Source: Nocardiopsis eucommiae
Lineage (GTDB): Bacteria > Actinomycetota > Actinomycetes > Streptosporangiales > Streptosporangiaceae
Assembly (NCBI GenBank): GCA_018388625.1
Contig: CP074402.1
Span: 3,100,001 to 3,164,000 of the forward strand
Length of the DNA: 64,000 nt
Direction of reading: 5' to 3'
Shown here: positions 48,068 through 58,839 of the stretch, one piece after another
Layout: every line of letters begins with the position of its first letter
How positions within the stretch are numbered: position 1 is the first letter of the stretch
Program-made: the position numbers and the translations under genes
The notes under the pieces: generated by a model
What the model was told of the DNA's origin: nothing
Databases searched by the model: none
What the model saw: the letters and a program-made list of their open reading frames with translations, nothing else

Positions 48068-50501
48068 TGACGGCGACGACCAAGACCGTGACCACGGACC
48101 TGTCCAGCACCACCAAGGACGGCCTGGGCGCCAGCCCGCGCCGCCCCGACGGCACGCTGAAGGTCACCGGGGAGTTCGCCTACTCCTCGGACCTGTGGAT
48201 GGAGGGAATGCTGTGGGGCGCGACCCTGCGCAGCCCGCACCCGCACGCCCGCATCCTGGGCATCGACGTCACCGAGGCGCTGAAGCTTCCGGGCGTGGAG
48301 GCGGTGCTCACCCACGAGGACGTGCCCGGCGCCAAGCGCTACGGCCTGGAGTACCAGGACCAGCCGGTGCTCGCCTTCGACAAGGTGCGCTACAAGGGCG
48401 AGGCGGTGGCCGTGGTGGCCGCCGACCACCCCGAGACCGCCCGCCGCGCGATGGAACGCGTCCGGGTGGACTACGAGGTGCTGCCCCCGGTGAGCGACCC
48501 GTTGCGGGCCGCCCACGACCCCGACTACCCGCTCGTGCACGAGGAGGGCTCCCTCCCGGTCCACGAGGAGTACCGGCAGAGCGGCAACCGGGTGCGTCAC
48601 CAGCCCATCCGCACCGGTGACTTCGTGGCGGCGGCGGAGTCGGAGGAGGAGCGGCGCCGGGTCCTGGAGCGCCTGCGCGCCGAGGCCGACGTGGTCGTGG
48701 AGACCGAGTACGAGGTCGGCATGCAGGACCAGGCCTTCCTCGGGCCGGAGTCGGGGATGGCGGTGCCCGCCGAGGACGGCGGCGTGGACCTGTACGTGGC
48801 CACGCAGTGGCTGCACGTGGACCAGAAGCAGATCGCCCCGGCTCTGGGCCTGCCCCAGGACAAGGTGCGGCTCACGCTGGCCGGGGTGGGCGGCGCGTTC
48901 GGCGCCCGCGAGGACCTGTCGATGCAGATCCACGCGGCGATGCTGGCGCTGCGCACCGGTCGGCCGGTGAAGTTCGTGTACAACCGCGAGGAGTCCTTCT
49001 ACGGCCACGTGCACCGGCACCCGGCCCGGATGCGCTTCGAGCACGGCGCGAGGGCCGACGGCACTCTGGTGTTCGCCACCCTGGAGATCGTGGTGGACGG
49101 TGGCGCGTACGCGTCGGCCACCCCCGCGGTGGTGGGTGTGGCCTCCTCTTTGGGCATCGGCCCCTACGAGGTGCCGCACGTGATGGTGGACGCCTACGGC
49201 GTGTACACCACCAACCCGCCGTGTGGTGCCATGCGCGGCTTCGGCGCGGTGCAGGCCTGCTTCGGGTACGAGTCGCAGATGGACAAGCTCGCGGCGGAGC
49301 TGGGCATGCACCCGGTGGCGCTGCGGGTGCGGAACGCGATGGCGCAGGGGTCCCGGATCATCACGGGCCAGGAGATCGACATGCCGCTGCCCATGGCGGA
49401 GATGCTGGAGCGCGCCCGCGACCTGCCGATGCCGGTGGAGCGGGAGGCGCTGGAGGACCCCGCCGACCAGCGCACCCTGCCCGGCGGAGTCGCCGGGACC
49501 ACGCGCGGCGAGGGTGTCGTGCGCGGTGTGGGGTACGGCGTGGGCCTGAAGAACCTCTGCTTCTCGGAGGGCTTCGACGACTACTCCACCGCGCGGGTGC
49601 GCATGGAGATCGTGGGCGGTGAGCCGGTGGTGCTGGTGCACACGGCCGCCGCCGAGGTCGGCCAGGGGCTGGTGACGGTCAAGGGGCAGATCGCGCGGAC
49701 CGAGCTGGGGGTGGAGAAGGTGGCGATCGCCCCCTCCGACACCCAGGTGGGTTCGGCCGGTTCCTCGTCGGCGTCCCGGCAGTCGTACATGACCGGTGGT
49801 GCGGTCAAGATGGCCTGCGAGGCGGTGCGCGCCTCCGTGTTCGCGCTGGCGCGGGAGCGGGGATCATCCCGGCGGAGGTCGCCGACGCCGAGCTGTCGCT
49901 GTCCGGGGGCAAGGTCGTGGCGGAGAGCGCGGGGGCTTTGGTGTCCCTGGCCGATCTGCTGGGTGAGTCCGCGAGCGGCGGCACGGTCGTGGAGGAGACC
50001 CGCGAGCACCACCACCGGCCCACCGAGATGCTCGACCCGACCCTGGGGCAGGGGGCCTCGCACACCCAGTTCGGGATGTGCGTGCACCGTGCCGTGGTGG
50101 ACGTGGACGTGGAGCTGGGCCTGGTGAAGGTGGTGGCCCTGGACGCGGTCCAGGACGTGGGCAGGGTGCTGCACCCGCAGCAGCTGGCCGGTCAGATCCA
50201 GGGCGGTTCCGCCCAGGGGCTGGGGCTGGCGCTAATGGAGGAGATCCAGGTCAAGGACAGCGAGATCCGCAACCCGTCCTTCACCGACTACCTGATCCCG
50301 ACCATCCTGGACATGCCCCCGATGCGCATCGACGTGCTGGAGCACCCGGACCCGCACGCCCCGTACGGGCTGCGGGGCGCGGGTGAGCCGCCGACGCTGT
50401 CGTCGACCCCGGCGATCGTGGCCGCCGTGCGCGCCGCCACCGGGCGTCCGCTGACGCACGCGCCGGTGCGTCCGGAGGACATCGTGGGCATCGAGCTGTG
50501 A
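48067..50501 (+). CDS. xdhA: Xanthine dehydrogenase molybdopterin subunit (one frameshift)
   Basis: About 811 aa. RRPDGTLKVTGEFAYSSDLW opens the aldehyde oxidase/xanthine dehydrogenase a/b hammerhead; LAGVGGAFGAREDLSMQIHA and PCGAMRGFGAVQACFGYES are Mo-cofactor motifs, and GLRGAGEPPTLSSTPAI contains the catalytic Glu. The frame breaks at the G-run 49859-49862; one more G gives ARERGIIPAEVADAELSLSG. The ATG overlaps the deaminase stop. With xdhB and xdhC it forms a complete enzyme; no XdhC-type maturation chaperone is present. Confidence 0.87.
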
Positions 50502-50504
50502 CCC

Positions 50505-50531
50505 GTGGCCGCCGCCGGGTGCGGCGGCCAC
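50505..50531 (+). terminator. Hairpin terminator of the xdh operon
   Basis: Perfect 11-bp stem (50505-50515 with 50521-50531, five-base loop) directly after the xdhA stop. Confidence 0.65.
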
Positions 50532-50717
50532 ACCCGGAGGGGTGACGTCGCCCGTCGCCCCTCCCCTCAGTCGCCCGCCCCGGATCTCCGACGCCCTCGG
50601 CCCCGGGGCGGGTCGTCAGGACGGAAGCGCCCTGACTCACCCATGTTTGACTACTCCAAGTAGCAGACCCCCACCCATGGTGATTACCACCGTGCTCATA
50701 TCCCTCCAGGAGGGGAC

Positions 50718-52159
50718 GTGACCGAATCCAACGACACCGGCTCGCGGCCAGGCCCGCGCTCCGGTACGGATCGATCCTGGCTCGACCGGTTCTTCTTCGT
50801 CTCCGAGCGGAACTCCACCTTCGGGCAGGAGGTCCGCGGCGGACTGACCACGTTCATGGCGATGGCGTACATCATCGTCCTGAACCCGATCATCCTCAGC
50901 GGTGTGGCCGACGTGAACGGGGACCACCTCTCCGCCGGACAGCTCACCACGATGACCGCCCTGGCCGCCGGGCTGGTCACCATCATGATGGGCGTCGTCG
51001 GCCGCGCCCCGATCGCCTGCGCGGCGGCCCTGGGCGTGATGGCGGTGGTCGCCTACCAGGCGGCCCCGGTGATGGCCTGGCCCGAGGTGATGGGCCTGGT
51101 CGTCTGGCAGGGTGTCGCCATCATCCTGATGGTCGTCACCGGCGTACGCACGGCGGTGATGAACGCCCTGCCGCACGACCTCAAGCTCGCCATCGGGGTC
51201 GGCATCGGCCTCTTCGTCTCCCTGATCGGCCTGACCAACGCGGGCTTCGTCAGCGCGAGCGACGGCGGCAGCCTGCTCCAGATCGGCGCCGCGGGCGGCG
51301 GCGGGCACCTCGACGGCTGGCCCATCGTGGTGTTCGTGGTCGGTCTCGTCCTGGCCAGCGTGCTGCTGGCCCGGCAGGTGCCCGGGGCGATCTTCTACGG
51401 GATCATCGGCGCGACCGTGCTCGCCGTCGTCCTGCACTCCGTGCTGCGGCTGGATCCCGGCTCCTGGGGCGGCGGCGTGCCCGCGCTGCCCTCCAGCCCG
51501 GTGTCCCCGCCCGACTTCGGCCTGCTGTTCCAGGTGGACATGTTCGGCGCGTGGACCACGGCCGGACCCACCACCGCGGGGTCATCCTGTTCACGCTGGT
51601 CCTGGCCGGGTTCTTCGACGCCCTGGGCACGATCCTGGCGATCGGCACCAAGGCCAACATCGCGGACGCCGACGGGCAGATGCCCCGGGTCAACCAGATC
51701 CTGGTGACCGACGGCGCTGGTGCGGTGACCGGTGGCCTGACCAGCTCGTCGGCGACCCTGGTGTTCGTGGAGTCCACGGCGGGCGTGAGCGAGGGCGCCC
51801 GGACCGGGTTGGCCAGCGTGGTCACGGGGCTGCTGTTCCTGAGCGCGGTCTTCTTCGCCCCCGTGTTCGGCATGGTGCCCGCCGAGGCGGCGTCCGTGGC
51901 GATGGTGCTGGTCGGCGCCATGATGATGATGCACGTGGGGCAGATCGCGTGGACGGACATCGCGGTGGCCATCCCGGCGTTCCTGACCATCGCGATCATG
52001 CCGTTCGCCTACGACATCGCCAGCGGGATCGGCATCGGCATCATCGCGCACACCGTGATCAGGTCGGCGCAGGGACGGTTCCGTGAGGTCGGGTGGCTCA
52101 TGTGGATCATGAGCGCGGTGTTCGCCTTCCACTTCGCGATGCACGCCCTGGGGCTCTGA
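50718..52159 (+). CDS. Purine permease, AzgA/NCS2 type (one frameshift)
   Basis: Membrane transporter of about 480 aa with some twelve to fourteen helices. FFFVSERNSTFGQEVRGGLT and FMAMAYIIVLNPIILS at the N-terminus and GTKANIADADGQMPRVNQ later are signatures of the AzgA hypoxanthine/guanine branch. The frame shifts at the G-run 51578-51581; one more G gives TTAGVILFTLVLAGFFDALG. GTG 50718 follows AGGAGGGG closely. Its place after the xdh operon suggests that it supplies purines to those enzymes. Confidence 0.85.
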
Positions 52160-52250
52160 GCGGGCGGGCCGTCCGCACACGGCCCACGCCACCCTCCCGG
52201 AACGGCCGGGCCGCCGTCGGTTGACGGCGGCCCGGCCGTTCCCGTCGCGG

Positions 52251-53668
52251 CTACCGGTCCTGGTGCGGCTCGGGAGCGGGGGCGGACACGGAGACGGACT
52301 CCGTCTCCTCCGAACCCCCGGAGCCTCCGAACGGTCCGGAGCGTCCTCGGTCTCGGCGTCCTCCTCGCGGGCGGGCGGTTCCCTGCCGTCGAGGACCGCG
52401 CGCATGCGTTCCATGTCGAGCTGCCCCTCCCACCTGGCGATGACGAAGGTGGCGACGCAGTTGCCGAGCAGGTTGATGGACACCCGCATGGTGTCCATCA
52501 GGCGGTCCGCGCCCAGGAGCAGGGCCACGCCCGCGGCCGGGAAGGCGCCGAGCGCGGTGGCGGTGGCCGACAGGGCGAGGAAGGCCGATCCGGGGACACC
52601 GGCCATGCCCTTGGAGGTCAGCAGGAGGATGAGCACCATCATCAGCTGGTCCGCGATGCTCAGGTCCGCGCCGAAGGCCTGGGCGAGGAAGAGCGCGGCG
52701 ATGGGCAGGTAGATCGCAGCGCCGTCGAGGTTGAAGGAGTACCCCGTGGGCACCACCAGGCCGGTGGTTGCCTTGGAACAGCCCGCGTTGGTGAGCTTCT
52801 GCATGATGCGCGGCATGACCGCCTCGGAGGAGGCGGCGCCGATGGCCAGGGCGAACTCCTCCTTGGTGTAGCGCAGGAACTTCCAGAGGTTGACCCCGGC
52901 CAGGACGCGGGCGATCACCGCGAGGGCCAGGAGGAAGACGGCGGCGGCGGAGTAGCAGGCGATGATGAGCATGCCGAAGCTGCTGAGCGAGGACAGGCCG
53001 TAGGCGCCGATGACGAAGGCCATGGCACCCAGGGCGCCCAGCGGCGCGACGCGCATGATCCAGCCGATGCAGGTGAAGATGACGTCGGTGAAGCGGTCGA
53101 TGAGGTCGAGGATCGGTTTGCCCCGCTCCCCCATCTTGGACAGCGCCAGGGCGACGAAGACGGCGAAGAACAGGACCTGGAGCAGCGAGTTCTCGGCGAA
53201 GGCGCCCACGACGCTCTCGGGGATCACGTCCAGGAGGAACTGGGCGAAACCGGGGATCTCGCCGCCCTGGGTCACCTCCTCCAGCGCGCCGGTGTCGAGG
53301 TCGGCGGGGTTGACCTCGAAGCCCACGCCGGGCTTGAGGAGGTTGGCCACGACCATGCCGTAGAGCAGGGCGAAGGCGGTGACGACCTGGAAGTACACCA
53401 GCGCCTTGATCCCGATCCGGCCCACGGCGCCCAGGTCTCCGACCTTGGCGATGCCGGTGACGATGACGCAGAAGATCAGCGGGGCGATGAGCATCTTGAT
53501 CAGTCGGATGAAGCCGTCGCCCAGGGGGCGCAGGCTCTCTCCGAACGAGGGCCACAGGTGTCCGATCAGCACGCCCACCACGACGGCGACGATCACCTGG
53601 AAGAACAGGGACCGGTAGAAGCGGGGGCGGGGCCGGTCGGGTGCTTCGGTTTCCGTGGCTGCTGCCAT
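52251..53668 (-). CDS. dctA: C4-dicarboxylate/amino-acid:cation symporter, DctA type (end frameshifted)
   Basis: Membrane carrier of about 472 aa in the DAACS family. FIRLIKMLIAPLIFCVIVTG (about residue 50) and the substrate-binding region AIGAASSEAVMPRIMQKL followed by GLVVPTGYSFNLDGAAIY are the DctA hallmarks; MDTMRVSINLLGNCVATF closes the core. The hydrophilic tail shifts at the C-run 52315-52319; one more base gives SEAPGGSEETESVSVSAPAP. ATG 53668 follows GGAGGG. Two palindromic repeats lie upstream. Confidence 0.88.
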
Positions 53669-53698
53669 GCGGGCCCTCCACAGGGGGTTCTTGAATTC

Positions 53699-53712
53699 GG
53701 AATCCCTATTCC
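53699..53712. promoter_or_regulatory. dctA upstream operator candidate, copy 1
   Basis: GGAATCCCTATTCC, following GGAAT-N4-ATTCC, 31 bp before the dctA start. Confidence 0.6.
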
Positions 53713-53719
53713 TCATGGC

Positions 53720-53733
53720 GGAATAGAGATTCC
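53720..53733. promoter_or_regulatory. dctA upstream operator candidate, copy 2
   Basis: GGAATAGAGATTCC, the same GGAAT-N4-ATTCC pattern exactly 21 bp (two helical turns) from copy 1. Confidence 0.6.
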
Positions 53734-53886
53734 GACAGAGTAACGGGGGTCACATTGACCACGCAAGGCACATCAGCACAAACCGGCTGGTAACAACGGT
53801 GGCGCCGTCCAGGGTCTTTGACACCGGACTTTTCACCGCCTTAAGTTGTCAATGCCAACTTCCACCCCTTCCCCGGGAAGCCGCCC

Positions 53887-56492
53887 ATGGACACCAGCGT
53901 CAACGGCGCACCCTCCCCCGCCCCCGACGACCCCGGCCTGAGCGCCGCCGACCACCTGCGCGACCGGCTCGGCCTGACCGGCACCAAGATCGCCTGCGGC
54001 TCCGGCGTGTGCGGGGCCTGCACGATCCTGGTGGACGGCGCACCCACCGCCTCCTGCCTGCTGCCCGCCGACCACCTCTCCGGACGGTCGGTCACCACCG
54101 TGGAGGGCCTGGACGGCGTCCACCCCGTCCAGCGCGCCCTCGCCGCCCACGACGGGCTCCAGTGCGGCTACTGCACGCCGGGGTTCGCCGTGGAGGCCTC
54201 CGTGTTCGTGGACGCCTGGCGCGCCGAGCACGGGAACTCCCGCCCCGACCGCGCCGCAGTCGCGGACGCGCTCGCCGGACACCTGTGCCGGTGCGGTGCC
54301 TACGAGGGGATCTTCGCCGCCGTGGCCGCGGCCTGCGCCGGAGAGTTCGACACCGAACCCGACCAGGCCCCGCCGCGCTCCGACGCCCCCGACAAGGTCA
54401 CCGGGCGCGCGCGGTTCAGCGCCGACCACGCCCCGCCGGGCACCTGGGAGGGCGTGATCGTGCGCTCGGCGGTGCCGCACGCGCGGGTGCGGAAGGTGAG
54501 CGCGGCCCCCGGCCCCGACGGGGCACCGACGCCCCTGGTGGACCTGCTCGGTGAGGACCGCGTGGTGCGCTACGTCGGGCAGCCGATCACGGCGGTGGCC
54601 GCCCCTCCCGGTCGCTCGCCCGGGAACGCGCGGCGACCGTGCGGGTGGACCTCGACCCCCTGCCCTCGGTGACCGACCCCCGTGCCGCGTCCGCCCCCGA
54701 CGCCCCCGTGCTCTACCGCACCAGGGAGGAGCGCGAGGCGGCGCCCGCCTACGGCGAGGCACCGACTCCTCCGGCCCCCTGGAACGGGAACGTGCGCGGC
54801 CCGGGGGTGCTGAGCTGGCGCGGTTCCACCGCCGTGGCCCGGCTCCGCACCGCCGCGCGCCGTCGGGACCCGCTGCTCGTGGCCGAGGAGTACACCACCG
54901 CCACCCAGGTGCACAGCCCGCTGGAGCCGCACGTGAGCGTGGCCTCGTGGGTGGACGGCGACCTGTTCCTGCACGTGTCCACGCAGGCGGTCAGCAAGAC
55001 CGCGGACCGGGCGGCCCGGTACTGGGGCCTGCCCCGGGAGCGCGTGCACCTGGTGGCCGAGTACGTCGGCGGCGGGTTCGGAGCCAAGAACTCGCTCTCC
55101 CCGGACGTGGTGGCCGCCGTGGAACTGGCCCGGCTGACCGGCCATCCGGTGCGGGTGTGCCTGGACCGCTCCGAGGAGCTGACCGACGCCGGACACCGGC
55201 CCGCCACCCGGACCCGGGTGGCCCTGCTCGCCGGAGAGGACGGTTCCCTGCGTGCGCTGAGCGTGGACTCGCACGGCGACGGCGGAGTGTCGGTGGGCTC
55301 CAACACCGCCGTCCTGGCCGCGCTGATGTACGGTCGTTCCCCCGCCGGGTCCGCGACTACGACGTGGTGACCAACCGGCCGCCGGCGGCACCCATGCGGG
55401 GCCCCGGCGGGCCTCCGATGGCGTGGGCCCTGGAACAGGCCGTGGACACCATGGCACCGCGGCTGGGTGTGGACCCGCTGACCCTGCGGCGCCGCTGGGA
55501 CGGCAACCCCAAGCGCGGGGCCCTGTACGAACGCGTCGCCGAGCTCCCCTGTGGCGGGACCGACCGCGCGGGTCACGCACCGGGAGGTTCCGTCGCGGGG
55601 TGGGTCTGGCCGCCGCCGGGTGGCCGTACCTGCTGGCCCCCGACGCCCGGGTGGAGCTGGCGGTGGAGGGCGGCGCCCTGGTGGTGCGCTCGGCCACACA
55701 GGACATCGGTACCGGCATCCGCGCCGTGCTCGGAGGCGTGGTCGCGGACCGGCTCGGAGTGGACGCGGCGGGCCTGCGGGTGGAGATCGGTCGGAGCTCG
55801 TCGGTGCACGGCACCGGCTCCTTCGGCAGCCGTACGACGACCTCCATGGGTCCGGCCGCCGCCGACGCCGCCGACCGGTTGCGCGCGGCCCTGCGTGAGC
55901 GCTCCCCCGACGTACCCGCCACCGGCCCCGTCCCCGAGCACGTGTTCAAGGAGGCGTTGGCCGCCGCCGAGGGCGTGAGCGTGATCGGAGAGCGCCGCCG
56001 GGACCGCTGGGGTCAGCTGACCCCGAACATGGGCGACCTGGCGGTCGGGCGCGGCATGAGCGGCGCTGTGCACGTGATGGAGGTGGAGGTGGACACCCGG
56101 TTCGGGCGCGTGCGCCCCACCCGCTGCTGGGCGGGGATCGCCGCCGGTCGCGTCTACGACGAGCGGCTGGCGCGCAACCAGTGTGAGGGGCGGTGGTCCA
56201 GGGCGTGGGCTACGCGCTCCACGAGGAACGGCGCGACGACCTCGGCACGGGGGTGGTGCTCTCCGACGACCTGGAGGACTACCGCATTCCCGGGATGGGC
56301 GACGTGCCCGAGACCGAGGTGTACTTCCACGAGGAGGGGTTCGAGCACGTGGCGGGTGGCGGAGTCGGCCTGGGCGAGGTCTCGGTGGTGGGGGTGGCGG
56401 CGGCCCTGGGCAACGCCGTGTACGACGCCACCGGCTGGCGCCCGCACGACCTGCCGCTGCGCCCGGACCGACTGATCGGAGGACTGCGTTGA
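53887..56492 (+). CDS. Fused 2Fe-2S / molybdopterin hydroxylase subunit (four frameshifts)
   Basis: About 869 aa, joining two subunits normally made by separate genes. Residues 1-150 form the 2Fe-2S part: CGSGVCGACTILVDG with the first cluster and CGYCTPGF, CRCGAYE with the second. The Mo part begins at APDKVTGRARFSADH and contains VAEYVGGGFGAKNSLSPDV, PMRGPGGPPMAWALEQA and the catalytic Glu in GVGLGEVSVVG. The frame shifts at runs 54602-54605, 55339-55343, 55546-55549 and 56187-56190; each correction restores the sequence (e.g. EGAVVQGVGYALHEE). ATG 53887 is used. Substrate unknown: purine, aldehyde and nicotinate-type hydroxylases are all possible. Confidence 0.8.
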
Positions 56493-57505
56493 CCACCCAG
56501 CGAGGAACCGTCCCGACCGTCACCCGCTCAACGAGCGTGGCCGGAGCAGCCAGGGAGCTCGTCGAGGGCGCGCTTCCCCGCGCCGGAGGCACTGACCTCG
56601 TCACCTGTGTGGAGGCCGGGGTGATCGCCCCCGGCCCCCTGGTGGACCTGGTCGACGTGCCCGAGCTGCGCGGTCCCCGGTGGGACGGCGACGGAGCGGT
56701 GCGGATCGGCGCCATGACCAGCGTCGCGGAGCTGGGCGCCGACCCGCTCCTGGCCGAGGCCTACCCGGGGCTGGTGGCCGCCGCGCGGGCGCTGGCCACC
56801 CCGCAGATCCGGGGGACGGCGACGGTGGGCGGCAACCTGCTCCAGCGCAACCGCTGCCCCTACCTCCGCAACCCGGCCTTCGAGTGCTTCCAGACCGGCG
56901 GGGACTCGTGCCCGGCCCGCGACGGCGACCACCTGCGCGCCGTGGTGGTGGACCTCGGCCCGTGCGTGGCCCCGCACCCGTCGTCGCTGGCGGTGGCACT
57001 GCTGGCGTACGACGCGTCCGTGGTCGTGGTGGAGCGGGGGTCGGGGGCGGAGGTCGAGCGGGACCTGGCCGAGCTGTACGACGGCACCGATCCGACCCGG
57101 GACCACGTGCTCGCCCCCGGCGACCTCCTGGTCGCGGTGGCCCTGCCAGCCCTGGTGTCAGGCGGGCGCGCGGCCCACCTGCGCGTGGCGGGACGCTCGC
57201 GGGCGGAGTGGCCGCTGGTCGAGGCGGTGGTCCGGCTGGAGTGCGCCGAGGAGGGGCGGGGTCCCGTGACCCGCGCCTCGGTGGCGGTGGGCGGGGTGGC
57301 CCGCACCCCGCTGCGGCTGCCAGGGGTGGAGCGCGCCCTGGTCGGTTCGGTACCCGGCCGGGCCCCGGGTGAGGAGGTGGACCGGGCCTTGGAGGCGATC
57401 GTGGAGCTCTGTTCCCCGTTGCCCGCCACCGGCTACAAGGTCGACCTGCTCCAGGCGACCGTGCGGGACGTCGTCGAGCGCGCCCTGGACGCACCGGCCG
57501 GGTGA
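56489..57505 (+). CDS. Molybdenum hydroxylase FAD-binding subunit
   Basis: A 338-aa FAD subunit partnering the fused protein. ALPRAGGTDLVTCVEAG and QIRGTATVGGNLLQRNRC form the flavin loops, and the following block RCPYLRNPAFECF with DSC resembles the Cys-rich insert of PaoB/HcrB-type subunits that may bind an extra [4Fe-4S] cluster. The start TTG 56489 overlaps the previous stop (TTGA) and has GGAGG six bases upstream. Intact. Confidence 0.85.
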   Translation: MTTQRGTVPTVTRSTSVAGAARELVEGALPRAGGTDLVTCVEAGVIAPGPLVDLVDVPELRGPRWDGDGAVRIGAMTSVAELGADPLLAEAYPGLVAAARALATPQIRGTATVGGNLLQRNRCPYLRNPAFECFQTGGDSCPARDGDHLRAVVVDLGPCVAPHPSSLAVALLAYDASVVVVERGSGAEVERDLAELYDGTDPTRDHVLAPGDLLVAVALPALVSGGRAAHLRVAGRSRAEWPLVEAVVRLECAEEGRGPVTRASVAVGGVARTPLRLPGVERALVGSVPGRAPGEEVDRALEAIVELCSPLPATGYKVDLLQATVRDVVERALDAPAG

Positions 57506-57580
57506 CACGGGCGCGGAGCGCGTGACCGCGTGTGTGGGTCCGGGTGGACGCCGTGGCGTGGCGCCCACCCGGGCTCCGGG

Positions 57581-57926
57581 TCAGTCGGAGTGGTCCCCGG
57601 CGGCGAGGATCAGGTCGTCCATGCGCGCGAGGGCGGTGTCCAGCGCGCCGATCCGTTCGACGATGCGGCCGCGTTCGCGCACGAGCATGGCCCGCTGCTC
57701 GGCGTTGGTGGCCCCGGTCTCGACGCACGGAAGGAGCTCGGCGATCCGGCGGCTGGACAGACCCGCCGCGTAGAACTGCTGGAACAGGCGGACCCGGTCG
57801 ACGGCCCCCGTCGAAATCGCGCTGGCCGCCCGGACCGCGCTCGGAGCTGAGAATGCCCTGCTCCTCGTAGTAGCGGAGCGCCCGCACGCTCACACCGGAA
57901 CGCCGGGCCACCTCACCGATGCGCAC
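57581..57926 (-). CDS. MerR-family transcriptional regulator (frameshift)
   Basis: About 115 aa. VRIGEVARRSGVSVRALRYY is the winged HTH start, followed by EEQGILSSERGPGGQRDF; the second half (RVRLFQQFYAAGLSSRRIAE) and a coiled tail continue in another frame. The run 57805-57809 must be seven G (two lost) to give DFDGGAVDRVRL with the family spacing. GTG 57926 follows GGAGG by five bases. It lacks Cys ligands for metals or iron-sulfur, so a small-molecule effector is likely. It is divergent from the SDR. Confidence 0.82.
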
Positions 57927-57943
57927 GGATTCCTCCTCGGCAC

Positions 57944-57983
57944 TTGAACCTCACGTTGACGTCAGGTCCTAGTGTCCCCGACA
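57944..57983 (+). promoter_or_regulatory. MerR-type promoter with 20-bp spacer
   Basis: TTGAAC (57944-57949) and TAGTGT (57970-57975) are separated by 20 bp and enclose the dyad ACCTCACGTTGACGTCAGGT (57948-57967). The start would fall at or next to the ATG at 57983, giving a leaderless mRNA. Confidence 0.65.
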
Positions 57984-58726
57984 TGGACACTTCGTCAACC
58001 CACACCCAGCACTTCGCCGTCGAGGGTTCCGTCGCCCTCGTCACCGGGGCCAACCGCGGTCTCGGCCGGCTCTTCGCCCAGCAGCTCCTGGAACGCGGTG
58101 CGGAGCGCGTGTACGCCGCCGCCCGACGACCCGGGGAGATCGATCTCCCCGGAGTCGTCCCCCTGGAGCTCGACATCACGGACGACGCGTCGGTGGCGAG
58201 GGCCCGCACCAGGGCCGGGGACGTCACCCTGCTGGTCAACAACGCGGGTATCAGCAACTGGACCGACCTGGTGACGAGCGAGCTCGCCGCGCTCCGGCAG
58301 GAGATGGACACCAACTTCTGGGGCACGCTCGCCATGGTCCGCGCCTTCGCCCCGGTGCTCGCCGCGAACGGTGGCGGGGCGATCCTGAACGTGCTCTCGG
58401 CGCAGTCCTGGTTCGCCTACCCCGGGACCAACGGCTACCACGCGGCCAAGGCCGCGCAGTGGGCCCTGACCAACGGCGTCCGGTTGGAGCTCGCGGACCA
58501 GGGCACCCTGGTGACGGGGCTGCACCTCGGCGCGGTCGACACCGGTTTCAGTGCCGCCTACGACGGCCCCAAGGGTGATCCCGCCGACTCCGTCCGCGTC
58601 GCGCTGGACGGCCTGACACAGGGTGCCGCCGAGGTGCTCGCCGACGCGTGGAGCGCCCACGTGAAGCGGTCCCTGGCCGACGACCCGACGCGCCTGGCCG
58701 CGGAGATCAGCGGTGGAGCCGTGTGA
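57983..58726 (+). CDS. Short-chain dehydrogenase/reductase
   Basis: A 247-aa NAD(P)-dependent reductase. ALVTGANRGLGRLFAQQL is the cofactor loop, LVNNAGIS the NNAG motif, and the catalytic YHAAKAAQWAL carries Tyr and Lys, with the Ser in NVLSAQSW. It is divergent from the MerR gene and likely activated by it, with a leaderless start at ATG 57983. Substrate unknown. Confidence 0.88.
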   Translation: MDTSSTHTQHFAVEGSVALVTGANRGLGRLFAQQLLERGAERVYAAARRPGEIDLPGVVPLELDITDDASVARARTRAGDVTLLVNNAGISNWTDLVTSELAALRQEMDTNFWGTLAMVRAFAPVLAANGGGAILNVLSAQSWFAYPGTNGYHAAKAAQWALTNGVRLELADQGTLVTGLHLGAVDTGFSAAYDGPKGDPADSVRVALDGLTQGAAEVLADAWSAHVKRSLADDPTRLAAEISGGAV

Positions 58727-58783
58727 GCCCCACCCGCGCTCCGGACACCGGGTCCCACCACGCGGAGCGACCCGACACACACC

Positions 58784-58810
58784 GGGGGCCCGCCGTGACG
58801 GCGGGCCCCC
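58784..58810. terminator. Bidirectional hairpin terminator
   Basis: Perfect 12-bp stem (58784-58795 with 58799-58810, three-base loop) between the convergent SDR and Ddl genes. Confidence 0.75.
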
Positions 58811-58839
58811 GACCGCTGTTGGGTCCGTACCGGTCCGTG

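Noticed and set aside
50647-50701. Promoter from TTGACT and CATAT before the purine permease
   Set aside because: The two elements are about 40 bp apart, far beyond a usable spacing.
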